20,322 nt of DNA, from positions 1-20,322 of the IMG/VR virus record IMGVR_UViG_3300035157_000334; one strand, 5' to 3'. The DNA is from a virus. Below are positions 5,025 to 10,615 of this stretch, piece after piece (within the stretch, counting starts at the first letter, position 1; every line of letters starts with the position of its first letter). A model generated the notes under the pieces. The model was not told the origin of the DNA and did no database searches. It was given only the letters and a program-made list of their open reading frames with translations. The translations under genes were made by a program, and so were the position numbers.

Positions 5025-5074
5025 GTATCAGTTCTGGCACAAACCACCATACAGTAACCAGCGTGGTCTGATAC
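5025..5074 (+). promoter_or_regulatory. Structured leader element, possible pseudoknot
   Basis: GTATCAG (5025-5031) pairs with CTGATAC (5068-5074) and ACCAC (5043-5047) with GTGGT (5063-5067), giving two stems that stack on a continuous right arm. The 11-nt left bulge contains CTGG and the 15-nt loop contains CCAG, so a small pseudoknot could form. It lies between the 40-aa gene and a winged-helix gene, followed at once by an A-run and another hairpin. It could be a regulatory leader for the downstream gene. Confidence 0.5.
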
Positions 5075-5102
5075 AAAAAGGGGGAGGTGTTAAAGCCTCC
5101 CC
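5075..5102 (-). terminator. G/C hairpin with minus-strand T-run
   Basis: GGGGAGG (5081-5087) and CCTCCCC (5096-5102) form a 7-bp G/C stem with an 8-nt loop. On the minus strand it is followed by CTTTTT (complement of 5075-5080), a textbook rho-independent terminator. This is odd, because all genes around it are on the plus strand. On the plus strand only AAGTTTG follows, which would be weak. It may stop antisense transcripts coming from the late genes, or serve as an attenuator of the plus-strand leader. Confidence 0.55.
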
Positions 5103-5124
5103 AAGTTTGAAGGATACTACAAAC

Positions 5125-5517
5125 ATGAAAAAATTAACGTCACCTCAAGTTCGTATACTTGCAACAATAAAACTATATCACGAAAAGTCAAATCCAAAAC
5201 CACCTAGAATTACTTTTCGTCTGATACAAAAAGAACTCAAAGACTTACAGCAAGGCACAATCAGCACGACATTGCATACACTCGAACACAAGTATGGATT
5301 GATAGTCGGAGTCAACATGCATGATAACGAGCGGATACTATACGCAAATAAAAATGCACATGGTATTACTAAGAAATATTTTATTACCGCATTAGGTACT
5401 AAAGTAATCAATAGATACTTGTATTCGCAAGCTAAACGTAGTAATCCTAGACTCTATGAAAAGTTATTTGGAACAACTTACAATTCAATCAGAGAATCAG
5501 GAAATCAATTTGCGTAA
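5125..5517 (+). CDS. Winged-helix DNA-binding regulator, 130 aa
   Basis: The protein is MarR/PadR-like in layout. 'SPQVRILATIKLYHEK' is the first helix; 'RITFRLIQKELKDLQQGTISTTLHTLEHKYGLI' forms the helix-turn-helix with recognition helix 'GTISTTLHTLEHKYGL'; a beta wing follows ('GVNMHDNERILYANKNAHGITKKYFITALGTKVINRYL'), where 'ITALGTKV' matches the typical end of the wing and start of the last helix. It should bind DNA as a dimer and act as a phage transcription regulator. ATG 5125 has AAGGA 10 nt upstream; an upstream TTG at 5107 overlaps that site and is unlikely. It is preceded by the structured leader 5025-5102, so its own synthesis may be controlled at RNA level. Confidence 0.75.
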   Translation: MKKLTSPQVRILATIKLYHEKSNPKPPRITFRLIQKELKDLQQGTISTTLHTLEHKYGLIVGVNMHDNERILYANKNAHGITKKYFITALGTKVINRYLYSQAKRSNPRLYEKLFGTTYNSIRESGNQFA

Positions 5518-5647
5518 AGCTTTTGAATGGGCTGGTTTATCTAAGGCAACATACTATAGACAATTAAGAGGGACAGAATTACGCTATGGTACTGCTATTA
5601 AAATTGAAAAAGCTATTGAACAACTTGCGACGCTCAAAAAAAAATAA
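5456..5647 (+). CDS. Small HTH protein, 63 aa, ending in a slippery A9 run
   Basis: Residues 19-55 (NLRKAFEWAGLSKATYYRQL...GTAIKIEKAIEQL) form a Cro/C1-type helix-turn-helix, with 'GLSKATYYRQLRG' as turn and recognition helix. The start overlaps the winged-helix gene by 62 bases and has no clear ribosome binding site, so coupled translation is likely. The reading frame ends LKKK-stop inside a run of nine adenines (5636-5644). Loss of one A, or a +1 or -2 shift at the run, would continue directly into the zinc-ribbon frame downstream, giving a protein of about 120 aa. Confidence 0.65.
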   Translation: MKSYLEQLTIQSENQEINLRKAFEWAGLSKATYYRQLRGTELRYGTAIKIEKAIEQLATLKKK

Positions 5648-5816
5648 AGGCATAGAGCAAAGAGCTTGGCAAAAGTGTGACGCTTGTGGGCAACAGACTC
5701 AATACTTTGTAGTCTTTCTATATAGAAGCAGTTTGATTTGTCACAAGTGTTATGAGGAGGATACATGGTTAGCAAAAGTAAAGCAAAAGGAAGCTATCAC
5801 GAACGATGGTTTCTAA
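5586..5816 (+). CDS. Zinc-ribbon segment, probably a frameshift extension of the HTH gene
   Basis: This frame contains a four-cysteine zinc ribbon: C31-x2-C34 (CDAC) and C52-x2-C55 (CHKC), spaced 17 residues apart, with aromatic residues between. Such ribbons commonly bind nucleic acid or mediate protein contact. The first 20 codons lie inside the HTH gene in another frame and read as low-complexity Leu/Lys, so they are probably not natural protein. After the HTH stop codon there is no ATG before the cysteines. The simplest reading is that this is the second half of one HTH-zinc-ribbon protein, made by slippage at the A9 run or split by a one-base indel. Its 3' end overlaps the nuclease gene by 52 bases. 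Confidence 0.55.
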   Translation: MVLLLKLKKLLNNLRRSKKNKGIEQRAWQKCDACGQQTQYFVVFLYRSSLICHKCYEEDTWLAKVKQKEAITNDGF

Positions 5817-6091
5817 AATTATTTAACCAGCTAGGTATAAAGACAAAGAAGCAACCACTATCGGGCAGTCTTGGTGGTGAATACAAAGGGGATTTGACTA
5901 TCGAGATTGATGGTCAGGTTCTCTTTGTAGAAGTAAAGTATCGAGACAAGAGTTCGTTTCCAAACGTATTCAATCTCTTAGAAGATAGGGATATGGCAGT
6001 ATGCAAACGAAAGACTGGCGACCCTAGATACTGTGTAATAATTAGTGACCGAGTATGGGAATCAACATTCAAAAAATTAATTGGAGGATAA
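5765..6091 (+). CDS. Holliday-junction-resolvase-like PD-(D/E)xK nuclease, 108 aa
   Basis: This has the compact fold of archaeal Hjc and related phage resolvases. E13 sits in 'KGSYHERWFLKLFNQLG', D43 in 'EYKGDLTIEIDG', and E56-x-K58 in 'VLFVEVKYR'; together they form the metal-binding active site of PD-(D/E)xK nucleases. 'SGSLGGEYKGD' matches the Gly-rich segment before the catalytic Asp. The length is right for the family. The likely job is resolving branched DNA from recombination-dependent replication before packaging. ATG 5765 has a GAGGAGG ribosome binding site 4 nt upstream. It opens the recombination half of the early operon, with exonuclease, annealing protein and SSB-like genes following. 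The exact subfamily is not certain. Confidence 0.75.
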   Translation: MVSKSKAKGSYHERWFLKLFNQLGIKTKKQPLSGSLGGEYKGDLTIEIDGQVLFVEVKYRDKSSFPNVFNLLEDRDMAVCKRKTGDPRYCVIISDRVWESTFKKLIGG

Positions 6092-6092
6092 C

Positions 6093-6467
6093 ATGACAGT
6101 TATTAACATACTATATAAACCGCTAGATACTGTTCAATCAAGATACTTTTTTGGTTATACTGGTGGTGAAAGTCCAAAGCAAGTTGCAACAAGTAAACAG
6201 CTTTGGAAAATTCAGGACTTATCAAACAGATTGTATCATTATTATCTTTGCATCGAAGCAGTTGCTGAAGATAAAGTAAACAATAAACAAATAATAAAAC
6301 AGATGAAGGAAACTAAACAAGCTATTGATGATGTTAGTTCTGTATCTTTACCATGCTCGAAAGAAAACATGGATAAAAAAATAAAATTACTAACTCAATT
6401 ACTTGAATCAACACTTCCAAAGCTACACAATATAGTTGAAGAATCAATACAAATTAATTCAGCATAG
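6093..6467 (+). CDS. Hypothetical early protein, 124 aa
   Basis: Not recognised. ATG 6093 has GGAGG 5 nt upstream; an in-frame TTG at 6081 overlaps that site. The N-terminal part contains 'RYFFGYTGGESPKQVATSKQLWKIQDLSNRLYHYYL', which resembles a small alpha/beta module. Residues from 60 to the end are long charged helices (KQIIKQMKETKQAIDDVSS, KKIKLLTQLLESTLPKL), probably coiled or bundled. There is no enzyme motif. It sits between the resolvase-like nuclease and another unknown gene in the recombination cassette, so an accessory DNA-metabolism role is possible. Confidence 0.7.
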   Translation: MTVINILYKPLDTVQSRYFFGYTGGESPKQVATSKQLWKIQDLSNRLYHYYLCIEAVAEDKVNNKQIIKQMKETKQAIDDVSSVSLPCSKENMDKKIKLLTQLLESTLPKLHNIVEESIQINSA

Positions 6468-6475
6468 GAGAAAAC

Positions 6476-6961
6476 ATGTCCAAAGTCGTATCTATTGGGG
6501 AGGGTGGTAATGTTACTGCCCTTCTAAAATTCCGTTCACCAACAGAAACAAATACACAATTAGTTAAAGAACTAAACGCTCTTGAATCTGTAAGTGTAAA
6601 CAAGCTTGATGTAAGTTGCATTAAACTTGCTGATGCTCTTGCCGCCAAAGCAAATGTCGAAGCATATCTTACACCACACAGACCAGATAGAGTACGCCAG
6701 CTATTCAATCGTTGGAAGTATTTATTTCAGCGACCATACGAAACCAGTATGGATGAGTGCAGTGAACGTGTTGATATAATGATTGATAGTCTGGTTGATA
6801 TGCCAGCGGATTGCATCATGCATATTTACAACAGTTCCATCAAAACATTTCGTATACTGCCACCTTACTCAGATGTATACGGATTGATAAAACGAGAGTA
6901 CGAACACCGCAAATTTTATTTAGATAGGTTTAATTATTTTATTGACCAGTTGCAGAAGTGA
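6476..6961 (+). CDS. Hypothetical early protein, 161 aa
   Basis: Not recognised. ATG 6476 has GGAG 6 nt upstream. The first 20 residues (MSKVVSIGEGGNVTALLKFR) are distinct from the rest, which appears all-helical with many aromatic and Arg residues ('RVRQLFNRWKYLFQRPYE', 'YGLIKREYEHRKFYLDRFNYF'), a composition suited to nucleic-acid or protein contacts. There is no membrane segment or metal site. It directly precedes the YqaJ-type exonuclease in the same operon and may be part of the recombination or replication module, by position only. Confidence 0.7.
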   Translation: MSKVVSIGEGGNVTALLKFRSPTETNTQLVKELNALESVSVNKLDVSCIKLADALAAKANVEAYLTPHRPDRVRQLFNRWKYLFQRPYETSMDECSERVDIMIDSLVDMPADCIMHIYNSSIKTFRILPPYSDVYGLIKREYEHRKFYLDRFNYFIDQLQK

Positions 6962-6994
6962 GACTACAATCCCCCTATATATAAGGAGAAAACT

Positions 6995-7849
6995 ATGGGA
7001 ATCATTAACGATAGAAAAGATTTTATCGGTGGCACAGATGCCATCAGAATTATGAATGGTCAGTGGGTTGACTTGTATCAAGAGAAGCTTGGTATAGTCG
7101 AGCCAGAAGACCTATCAGGTAGCTTACCAGTTCAGCTTGGTGTACATACAGAGCAGTTCAATCTTGACTGGTGGACTACAAGACATCAGCCAGGATTCAA
7201 CATGGCTGGCACTAGGGTCAGAATGCAGTTTGGTTTGGGTAGTGGCGACCTCAATGCTATGCATGGTGTGCCTATGTTTGGTACAGCAGACATGATGTGC
7301 ATTGATAGTCAAAACAAAAGCTATCTTGTAGAAGCAAAGCATACAAACTCGTTTACTAATATGGAAGCTGTAATCGACAGATACATGCCGCAGTTACAAT
7401 TCTATATGTTTTTACACAAGAACTTCTGTCAGAGTGAAGGGTTCAAAGATGATGGTATATATCTATCTGTCATATTTGGTAACAGCAAATGGGAATCAAA
7501 GCACATATCATACGACCATGCGTACACAATGAATATGATATCGCTGATAGTAAAGTTCTGGCGACATGTGCAAGCGAAGATGCCACCTAGCAATCGTGAT
7601 GCGGAGACCCCAGATATCTCAAGCATTGCGATTGATAGGAAGGTCAAACTTGATATGAACGAAAGCAACGAGTTTATGTCAGACGCACACGACTATGTAG
7701 ATACGCTTGAATCAGCAAAGAAGAACGAGTCTGCTAAGAAAAGATTACTGAGCCACATACCACCAGATGTATACGCTATGGATTGTGACTTATTAACAGT
7801 TAACGTAACCGATAAAAGAAGAACCATAAAAGTAAAGGAAACAGCATGA
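6995..7849 (+). CDS. YqaJ/lambda-exonuclease-like recombination nuclease, 284 aa
   Basis: The N-terminal 'IGGTDA' opening followed by 'W..LYQEKLGIVEPEDLS...VQLGVHTEQFNLDWW' is the hallmark layout of YqaJ viral recombinases. Active-site candidates are E53 (GVHTEQ), D99 (GTADMM), E113 and K115 (YLVEAKHTN), with Q133 in 'MPQLQFYM'. The family degrades one strand of double-stranded DNA 5' to 3', producing overhangs for an annealing partner. The next gene encodes such a partner and overlaps by ATGA, as in Red/RecET-type pairs. ATG 6995 has AAGGAG 7 nt upstream. The C-terminal 80 residues are Lys-rich and helical. Length is close to the usual range. Confidence 0.85.
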   Translation: MGIINDRKDFIGGTDAIRIMNGQWVDLYQEKLGIVEPEDLSGSLPVQLGVHTEQFNLDWWTTRHQPGFNMAGTRVRMQFGLGSGDLNAMHGVPMFGTADMMCIDSQNKSYLVEAKHTNSFTNMEAVIDRYMPQLQFYMFLHKNFCQSEGFKDDGIYLSVIFGNSKWESKHISYDHAYTMNMISLIVKFWRHVQAKMPPSNRDAETPDISSIAIDRKVKLDMNESNEFMSDAHDYVDTLESAKKNESAKKRLLSHIPPDVYAMDCDLLTVNVTDKRRTIKVKETA

Positions 7850-8331
7850 ACAAGAAAGACCCTGAATACGAAGTAACAATGCAGAAAAAGAAGAACATGG
7901 ATTTATGGAATTCTATCTGCGATACCGACCCAAACTTTATGAGGAACGTAAGCTTTGGGTCACGAAGCTTTATGTCAATCGACCCACAGTATCAGATTAA
8001 AAAGATGACAGAAAAATTTGGTCCAGTTGGTGTAGGTTGGGGATACAACGTAGAGTTTGATTACCCATCTAATGACTATATGATTCTGATTGTGGCAAAG
8101 GTTAGTATCTGGACCACTCTACCAGAAAATATTTATGGTCCGATTGCTGGCAGTAGAACTTTCTGGCACAAGGACATGAAGCGACCAGCAGAAGACGCTG
8201 GCAAAATGGCATTAACTGATGCTTTAACTAAAGGTTTATCTCATATTGGCTGTGACGCTAATGTATTTCTTGGCGTGTATGACAACAAGCATGAACAAGA
8301 TAATGGTAAATCTAATAACAATCCATTTTAA
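7846..8331 (+). CDS. Sak3-like (DUF1071) single-strand annealing protein, 161 aa
   Basis: Residues 20-70 include a tryptophan and 'YQIKKMTEKFGPVGVGWGYNVE'; residues 78-105 are a beta sheet; residues 112-146 contain the diagnostic 'AEDAGKMALTDALTKGLSHIG' followed by 'DANVFLGVYD'. This 'K...TDALTK.LS.IG...DVFLG.YD' pattern is what I know from Sak3/DUF1071 annealing proteins, a Rad52-like group. They coat single-stranded DNA and anneal complementary strands, working with the exonuclease encoded just upstream. Start and stop codons of the pair overlap (ATGA), so production is coupled. The C-terminal tail is Asn-rich and disordered. ERF or RecT relatives are alternatives; an annealing role itself is likely. 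Confidence 0.75.
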   Translation: MNKKDPEYEVTMQKKKNMDLWNSICDTDPNFMRNVSFGSRSFMSIDPQYQIKKMTEKFGPVGVGWGYNVEFDYPSNDYMILIVAKVSIWTTLPENIYGPIAGSRTFWHKDMKRPAEDAGKMALTDALTKGLSHIGCDANVFLGVYDNKHEQDNGKSNNNPF

Positions 8332-8341
8332 CGGAGGTAAT

Positions 8342-8716
8342 ATGGAATATGATAACAACAATACTGGTGCAATCTTTACTAACAATGCGAATGTCAAGCT
8401 TCAAGGTACTGGCAGTATCATTGATGAGGGAGAGACAAAACGTATATGCATGACCAAAGATGTTATGCCTGATGGTACTGATGTTCGTGACATATATGTA
8501 AAGATTGGTCGCTTGTGGGATAACAAGAGCGATACACCAAACGCACCTACATTTACTGGTGTTTGCGAAACTTCTACTGGTGAGAAAAGACTTGCCGCTT
8601 GGGTAAAGCAGACAGAAAAAGGAGCGATATTGTCTATGAAATTGTCTGATAAAAATGAAAGTCAGCACAATAATAATGTTGACAATAGCTCTGAATCAGA
8701 TGAAATACCGTTCTAA
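8342..8716 (+). CDS. SSB-like protein with acidic C-terminal tip, 124 aa
   Basis: Residues 1-100 are beta-rich with the layout of small phage OB-fold-like proteins ('NNTGAIFTN', 'TGVCETSTGEKRLAAWVKQTEKGAILSMKLSD'). The last 25 residues are a disordered Asn/Ser/Asp/Glu tail ending SDEIPF, closely matching the DDDIPF tip by which bacterial SSB binds partner proteins. It probably binds single-stranded DNA and recruits host SSB partners. It follows the exonuclease and annealing genes, completing a typical recombination set. ATG 8342 has GGAGG 5 nt upstream. It is not a classical SSB in its core sequence, so the fold assignment is less sure than the tail. Confidence 0.65.
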   Translation: MEYDNNNTGAIFTNNANVKLQGTGSIIDEGETKRICMTKDVMPDGTDVRDIYVKIGRLWDNKSDTPNAPTFTGVCETSTGEKRLAAWVKQTEKGAILSMKLSDKNESQHNNNVDNSSESDEIPF

Positions 8717-8745
8717 GGACATAGTTTTCTCCAAAATAACTAAAT

Positions 8746-8804
8746 CCTAGAACAAGCTAGGGGGTCTTACTGCTCAATACACCTGCCGACCTCCTAGCTT
8801 TTAA
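8746..8804 (+). promoter_or_regulatory. Terminator/attenuator hairpin with competing stem
   Basis: AAGCTAGGGGGTC (8754-8766) pairs with GACCTCCTAGCTT (8788-8800) over 13 bp including one G-U pair. The loop is 21 nt and the right arm runs into TT (CTTTTAATAG), so this looks like a rho-independent terminator with a short U-run. Upstream CCTAG (8746-8750) can instead pair with CTAGG (8757-8761), disrupting the long stem: an antiterminator-like alternative. It lies after the SSB-like gene and just before the ribosome binding site of the last early gene. Confidence 0.6.
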
Positions 8805-8818
8805 TAGCGGAGGATACT

Positions 8819-9031
8819 ATGATAGAAAAAATGACACACACAGTTATTTTTATGCTGATGATAGACTTGGAATCAGCAAGAGAATGCCAAAAAGTTAGCG
8901 AAAAATTATACAACGAGAACAGATGCTTCAAAGCATACAACATCTACAGCAGAATACCGACAAGAAAACCAGACAGCTTCGAAAATATTATTGCTCTGTA
9001 TATAGAACGCAAGAAGCTATGGGAGAAGTGA
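8819..9031 (+). CDS. Hypothetical protein, last early gene, 70 aa
   Basis: ATG 8819 has an ideal GGAGG 5 nt upstream. The protein is basic and helical: 'THTVIFMLMIDLESARECQKVSEKLYNENRCFKAYNIYSRIP' then a charged end. The first strand-helix portion resembles a small ferredoxin-like alpha/beta fold, but no family is recognised. It sits behind a terminator/attenuator-like hairpin and just before the convergent late genes, so its expression may be set separately from the recombination cassette. Confidence 0.65.
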   Translation: MIEKMTHTVIFMLMIDLESARECQKVSEKLYNENRCFKAYNIYSRIPTRKPDSFENIIALYIERKKLWEK

Positions 9032-9124
9032 CCACAAGTAGTGCAGCCAGAGTTCATCTGGACCATCGTAGTCATCAAAGTCAAAAGTTAGTTGTCTAGG
9101 TGTGCAATTGGAAGTGAGGTCCAT
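9017..9124 (-). CDS. Possible 35-aa acidic ORF at the convergent junction
   Basis: On the minus strand an ATG inside the end of the endolysin gene opens a 35-codon frame that crosses the convergent gap and ends inside the last early gene. The peptide begins MDLTSNCTPRQLTFDFDDYD and continues GPDELWLHYLWSLLP: acidic in the middle with a Trp/Leu-rich end. The composition looks more protein-like than most chance frames. No ribosome binding site is visible, so it would rely on coupling to the endolysin. It overlaps the plus-strand gene by 15 bases. Real status is doubtful. Confidence 0.25.
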   Translation of the reverse strand: MDLTSNCTPRQLTFDFDDYDGPDELWLHYLWSLLP

Positions 9125-9563
9125 CGATGAACGGACGTCTTGATTCGGCTCTTCTTGTGTCGATGTAGTCATTCATTAAATCCTCTGCACTATCCGGTGA
9201 CATGGTAAGAAGCTTGTGCCATGCCGCACCCCAAACCAAATCAACTCCAACTTCTTTACCAGCCTTACGCATAGCGTCAGCTATGTTATCATAATCCACG
9301 ATATCCCAGCTTGGGTTACTACCATCATAAGCCATAAGGTCAACAGCGTGTGCATAGCCATCATCTTGAATCAAATGTTTGCTAGCCATAGTCTGCGATT
9401 TGCCAGACGCATATAATTTCTTCTGAGTTTCTAGGTCACGAACACCATAGATAACTCCAAAGTCTACATCCGTGTACTCAATTGCTTTCTTAACAACCTT
9501 AACAAGGTCAGGATGTACCCCATCCAATCTATCCAGCGACCGTTGTGATAATTTAAATGCCAT
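9096..9563 (-). CDS. Peptidase M15-type endolysin (peptidoglycan peptidase), 155 aa
   Basis: This is a close match in layout to phage L-alanoyl-D-glutamate / D-Ala-D-Ala type M15 peptidases. 'FKLSQRSLDRLDGVHPDLVKVVKKAIE' is the usual opening. Zinc ligand candidates are H63 (SKH), D75 (HAVDL) and H150 (GPHFQL). It cuts peptide cross-links in the cell wall to release progeny. An insertion between about residues 64 and 70 (IQDDGYA) and another near the C-terminus (MSPDSAEDLMNDYIDTRRAES) lengthen loops compared with the usual form. I chose ATG 9563 for its AGGAG 7 nt upstream and family-like N-terminus. An ATG at 9662 overlaps the upstream gene's stop (ATGA) and would add 33 basic residues, so a second, longer form is possible. 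There is no signal peptide; export depends on a holin. Confidence 0.88.
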   Translation of the reverse strand: MAFKLSQRSLDRLDGVHPDLVKVVKKAIEYTDVDFGVIYGVRDLETQKKLYASGKSQTMASKHLIQDDGYAHAVDLMAYDGSNPSWDIVDYDNIADAMRKAGKEVGVDLVWGAAWHKLLTMSPDSAEDLMNDYIDTRRAESRRPFIDGPHFQLHT

Positions 9564-9658
9564 ATCAGTTCTCCTAAAGTTTTTAATATCCCAATCTCTG
9601 TTAATTTTTTTTCTTTCAACATGTTTATCCCATTTATTATTGAAAGACCCTAAGTTAA

Positions 9659-10018
9659 TCATTTCTTTTTCATGCCAAAGAATTTGGTCACTGAACGTAT
9701 ACCAAAGCTGGCGGCTACAATACAACCTAAAGTTACCTGATACCACTCAGGCATCGTTTCTAAGGCTCTGAAGCCCTGTTCTACTATATCTCTCCCCCAC
9801 TCACCCATGAAACAGAGAATCAGAGGAATACTAAATAAAATTACAAGGTATTCATCCTTCCAAGAAGACTGCGAACCCTTCATAGCTTCCAAATCCCAGT
9901 CAATATCACCAGTCAACTGCTTCTTTTTTATCTCCAGGTTAAGTTTCTGAGACTCAGCCTTTGATTCTATCCATGTAGATGCCATACCACCTACCATTTG
10001 CAATGCTTTAAATAACAT
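9659..10018 (-). CDS. Holin-like membrane protein, 3TM type, 119 aa
   Basis: Residues 1-50 form a charged amphipathic region (ESKAESQKLNLEIKKKQLTGDIDWDLEAMKGSQSSW would be its core). Two clear hydrophobic segments follow, about 56-72 (EYLVILFSIPLILCFMG) and 94-112 (QVTLGCIVAASFGIRSV), with a basic end GMKKK. The 'WKDEY...', 'MPEWYQ' and 'FGIRSV' features match the 3TM holin-like family first described for gene-transfer-agent release. It likely forms the membrane lesions that let the endolysin reach the wall. It lies directly upstream of the endolysin, overlapping its possible longer start by ATGA. Confidence 0.7.
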   Translation of the reverse strand: MLFKALQMVGGMASTWIESKAESQKLNLEIKKKQLTGDIDWDLEAMKGSQSSWKDEYLVILFSIPLILCFMGEWGRDIVEQGFRALETMPEWYQVTLGCIVAASFGIRSVTKFFGMKKK

Positions 10019-10422
10019 TATGCACCCTTATCTTTTAATTTACCCTTAATTAACTGCCACAATGCTTGTTTCTTTTCAGTTTTTGTAGGAAGGAATCTAA
10101 AGCCAGTTATTTTTCTTGCTCCAGTATCATGCTTTATAAGAATATCTTTATCTCTTTTTAAAGCAGACTCATATAAATCAACAGTAACTCTGTTTTGAAA
10201 TGCTTTCATTTGTCTTTGACTGGCACTATCAGTCTTTGGACTATTCTTTAATGACCTTATCATTGCATTTTTATTTTTTCTTTTGATATTTAAATACAAT
10301 TCATTTGCTTCAATAGAATTATTTACAAGAGGAAGTTTCTTTTTTTGCCCACCAATATAAAACTTTCTATAAGTTCGAAAATGTTCTCCACCTTTTTTAA
10401 GATTCTTATATTCTTCAGCCAT
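10018..10422 (-). CDS. Hypothetical basic protein, 134 aa
   Basis: Not recognised. Very Lys/Arg-rich throughout, with no hydrophobic segment. 'KNAMIRSLKNSPKTDSASQRQMKAFQNRVTVDLYESALKRDKD' looks helical and the C-terminal 35 residues are strongly basic. Its codons are particularly A/T-rich (many AAA and ATT) compared with the neighbouring membrane-protein genes. The start overlaps the 66-aa gene by 8 bases and the stop overlaps the 3TM holin-like start by one base, so it is translationally embedded in the lysis cluster. A structural or DNA-condensing virion role is as plausible as a lysis function. Confidence 0.65.
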   Translation of the reverse strand: MAEEYKNLKKGGEHFRTYRKFYIGGQKKKLPLVNNSIEANELYLNIKRKNKNAMIRSLKNSPKTDSASQRQMKAFQNRVTVDLYESALKRDKDILIKHDTGARKITGFRFLPTKTEKKQALWQLIKGKLKDKGA

Positions 10423-10615
10423 TAGATTCCTTTCCTAACCAGATAGCAAATGAACCAGTCATTGCACCAGTAACAACAGACACCAAGCCAGCCTGTTGTG
10501 TGCTTAAATCAGGCTGACTTAATGCCCACTCGATACACCGTATGTAAACACAGGTCATAGCTAGCATCATCAAGCGTGGGAGGAGTTTCCACTTGTCTAA
10601 TGTTTCTGGAGTCAT
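10415..10615 (-). CDS. Small two-span membrane protein, possible holin, 66 aa
   Basis: Two hydrophobic helices, residues about 13-32 (PRLMMLAMTCVYIRCIEWAL) and 41-61 (AGLVSVVTGAMTGSFAIWLG), are joined by a short polar loop 'SQPDLSTQQ' with polar ends, the size and layout of a class II holin. Proteins with 'DLSTQQAGLVSVVTGAMTG' are familiar from marine phage lysis regions. Its ATG overlaps the preceding stop (TGATG). Together with the 3TM protein it gives two candidate holins in one cluster; one may be a holin and the other an antiholin or pinholin, which the sequence alone does not settle. Confidence 0.7.
   Translation of the reverse strand: MTPETLDKWKLLPRLMMLAMTCVYIRCIEWALSQPDLSTQQAGLVSVVTGAMTGSFAIWLGKESNG

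Noticed and set aside
6962-6994. CCCCCTATATATAAGGAG upstream of the exonuclease gene as an RNA switch hiding the ribosome binding site
   Set aside because: The fold needs an unrealistically tight loop with mostly A-U pairs; it is more likely simple spacer plus ribosome binding site.
9047-9061. Small hairpin CCAGA-GTTCA-TCTGG at the convergent junction as a bidirectional terminator
   Set aside because: Only 5 bp and no T-run on either side.
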